A stretch of 24,080 bases of DNA, taken from DAOOWV01 sp035371485 (GTDB lineage Bacteria > Patescibacteriota > Dojkabacteria > JAFGLO01). The position numbers were made by a program, and so were the translations under genes. Positions 22,341-24,080 of the stretch are shown piece after piece; position 1 is the stretch's first letter, and every line of letters starts with the position of its first letter. The stretch is taken from assembly GCA_035371485.1 (NCBI GenBank), contig DAOOWV010000014.1, forward strand, positions 1 through 24,080, read 5' to 3'. A model generated the notes under the pieces. That model was given only the letters and a program-made list of their open reading frames with translations. It ran no database searches and had not been told where the DNA came from.

Positions 22341-24080
22341 CTAATACCCACACTCTTCTCTATCAACTGTCCCACAAGTAAAGTTTTCAATTTTCTTTCT
22401 GCCCAAAAATTCTCTCATAATATCAACATATCTTGGATCATATACAAATCTCTCTGAAGGACTAAGTAAATTGTCAGTAACAAAAAGATCTCTTCCACAT
22501 TTTCCACCACAAGAGGTGTCTTTTGTATCAAACTTAACTTGACCAGTTGAGAAAAGTAAACCATTAATAGTTAAAGTATTATATGAATTTTTTATTATTA
22601 CATTTCCTTTAACAATAAATCCAGCATATAACTCAGTTACAGCTCCTTCAATTACTAGGTCTCCATTTACAATAAAAAGGCATCCACTATTTGGGCCAAT
22701 AACATTAATGTTTGCATTAATGTTGAGGTTATTCCCAACAAAAATGACTTTTCTACCAGAACAAGTTATTATCGTCGATCCCGTAGTCAAATCACTAACA
22801 TTTTTGTAAACAGAATCAATTGAGTCACCGAAATTTCCAAATGCAATTGCAGGAAAATCCTCAAATTTTGTTCCCGTATTAGCCTCAGCTAATTTTGATA
22901 AAGATGTATACCAATCAATATCCCCATTTGCATCATTATAACTATTTAGTAACCAGTTTTTGGATGAGGTTGCTCCAGTTATTACTTGCCCAGAGTAAAG
23001 TAAATAAGTACTGGTAAATCTAGGAGGAACAAAAGTTGGAACAGAATTTGTTACTGGTCCACCTGAATATAAATCGCCACTTACAGTCTCAAACCATGGT
23101 CCAGCGTAATCAAAGCCCGTTGATATTTCTCTGCTATTTCCAGCTAGATCCGTAACATTAGCATTAAATTTATAATCAGAACCTCCAGAAAGTCCATTTA
23201 CAATAACATAACAATTAAATAACAATGTTCCTGCACTAAGCGAATCACATGTATTCGATGTGATCGTAAGTCCTGAAGCATTTATATTTATTAAACCTGT
23301 TGAATTTATATTTACCCTAAGATTATCAATACCTTTTGAACCATTAGCTTCGTATGGAGAGAAACCTCCCCTTAGGCCACCACCGTCACCACCAATAACA
23401 GTATCACTCACATCTTTAAATAATAGTTTTATAGAACCTTGGGCTAAACCCCCTGTTGAAACACTTATTGATCCACCTGGCACACTGTTGTCAACATACA
23501 TATTTAAAGGTCCAGACATACCACAAGACCATACACTAGATGCGCCAGACCAAGCACAAGTACCTCCTTCAGGCCCTCCAATCATAGTCCAATTACCAAA
23601 ATTGTTTTTCTCCCGTACAGCAAACTTATCAAGTGCATGTATTCGAAAATATAGTTTAACAGAGTCATTACTTACTGATTTGTATCTATTGGTTATATAT
23701 CCATTACTTGAAAGCGTTTGGGAAGTAACTCTACCCGAAATTCCACCTGTTGTACACTCACCATTTACAGCAGAATCTATTTGTCCACCAGCCCCTCCTA
23801 AGGAACAAATAGTATAATTGGAACCGCCTGCCCCAATGATCCCTGTGTTCCAATAGTTTGAATTAGTCATTTCAACACCAATACGCCAAGGGTGAATTAT
23901 ATAGTTATCTTTACAACCTCCATCATCATTAGTTGGTTGACAATATCCATAGGTATAATTCCATCCACAGTTGCCATTACAGCTTGATATATCTTTAGTG
24001 CTACAACCAGAAGTACTATCAGAAGACCCATCACAATTCTTAGTTAATCCTGACTCCAAGCCACAATTACAAGCATAGTC
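22341..24080 (-). CDS. Large Cys/Gly/Ser-rich surface protein (partial, 5' end outside window)
   Basis: The open frame continues past the right edge; the visible part is 579 residues. A Cys-rich N-terminal region (CDGSSDSTSGCSTKDISSC, then CNGNCGWNYTYGYC) resembles small disulfide repeats. Ig-like, bacterial surface-type segments follow (YFRIHALDKFAVREKNNFG, then FNANVTDLAGNSREISTGFD). Near the C-terminus lies a beta-helix, polymer-forming stretch (IIITCSGRKVIFVGN-like, NINVIGPNSGCLFIVNGDLV, FIVKGNVIIKNSYNTLTING), ending YDPRYVDIMREFLGRKKIEN. It has no C-terminal membrane helix or sorting motif. It is secreted or attached by an N-terminal anchor outside the window. Its function is probably structural or adhesive, and the similarity to the 8950-9558 protein is only at the fold-pattern level. 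Confidence 0.7.
   Translation of the reverse strand, partial: DYACNCGLESGLTKNCDGSSDSTSGCSTKDISSCNGNCGWNYTYGYCQPTNDDGGCKDNYIIHPWRIGVEMTNSNYWNTGIIGAGGSNYTICSLGGAGGQIDSAVNGECTTGGISGRVTSQTLSSNGYITNRYKSVSNDSVKLYFRIHALDKFAVREKNNFGNWTMIGGPEGGTCAWSGASSVWSCGMSGPLNMYVDNSVPGGSISVSTGGLAQGSIKLLFKDVSDTVIGGDGGGLRGGFSPYEANGSKGIDNLRVNINSTGLININASGLTITSNTCDSLSAGTLLFNCYVIVNGLSGGSDYKFNANVTDLAGNSREISTGFDYAGPWFETVSGDLYSGGPVTNSVPTFVPPRFTSTYLLYSGQVITGATSSKNWLLNSYNDANGDIDWYTSLSKLAEANTGTKFEDFPAIAFGNFGDSIDSVYKNVSDLTTGSTIITCSGRKVIFVGNNLNINANINVIGPNSGCLFIVNGDLVIEGAVTELYAGFIVKGNVIIKNSYNTLTINGLLFSTGQVKFDTKDTSCGGKCGRDLFVTDNLLSPSERFVYDPRYVDIMREFLGRKKIENFTCGTVDREECGY

Noticed and set aside
23260..23817. 185-codon plus-strand ORF
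   Set aside because: It is antisense to the well-formed large surface protein, Pro-rich only because the opposite strand is Gly-rich, and has no start signals.

Overview
The window is AT-rich, uses the standard bacterial code (TGA ends the sortase, the FKBP gene and proS; TGG encodes Trp) and has short intergenic gaps. It carries many anchored surface proteins, a short archaeal/eukaryotic-type prolyl-tRNA synthetase and a small clamp-loader delta' subunit without a P-loop. This mix suggests a member of the Patescibacteria (CPR), perhaps Dojkabacteria-like. That placement is inference; no rRNA or other marker in the window settles it.

Left part (1-7.5 kb). The tail of a membrane protein at the edge is followed by a frameshifted permuted-papain (YiiX/LRAT-like) gene and a collapsed glycerophosphodiesterase gene. 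Next is an intact three-gene envelope cluster: a secreted DNRLRE / Fn3-like / M23 peptidase of 894 residues, a small membrane protein, and a membrane-anchored beta-rich protein. Converging on it from the right is a minus-strand operon of an unrecognised gene and a family M19 dipeptidase, both broken by frameshifts or a stop.

Regulatory centrepiece (7.48-8.05 kb, minus strand). A consensus-like promoter is followed by a T-box riboswitch. Its T-box sequence, antiterminator and terminator can all be drawn explicitly. After it come a short Tyr-rich ORF and a second intrinsic terminator just before the unrecognised gene. This looks like two-tier amino-acid control, possibly by tyrosine, of an uncharacterised gene plus a dipeptidase.

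Middle (8-14 kb). A sortase and a divergent membrane-anchored beta-helix protein are followed by accessory genes: ANT(6)-type adenylyltransferase (frameshifted), DUF3795 protein, mscL, a pyrimidine-dimer glycosylase family gene (frameshifted), a radical SAM protein and an unknown 148-residue protein. Small gene remnants lie in the gaps (HAD start, DUF3795-adjacent tail).

Right part (14-24 kb). Intact genes: a membrane-anchored triple-FKBP protein, proS, a 58-residue rubredoxin-like zinc ribbon, a two-gene envelope operon (signal-peptide protein with EEP repeats and carboxypeptidase-regulatory-like domains, then a polytopic O-antigen-ligase-like TPR protein), holB-like delta', tsaE, and a large Cys-rich surface protein running off the window. 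Degenerate repeats occupy two convergent gene ends.

A striking overall contrast is that at least six accessory genes carry frame lesions, two of them at A7 tracts, while the long envelope and housekeeping genes are intact. This could be real gene decay, slippage-rescued genes or consensus errors.
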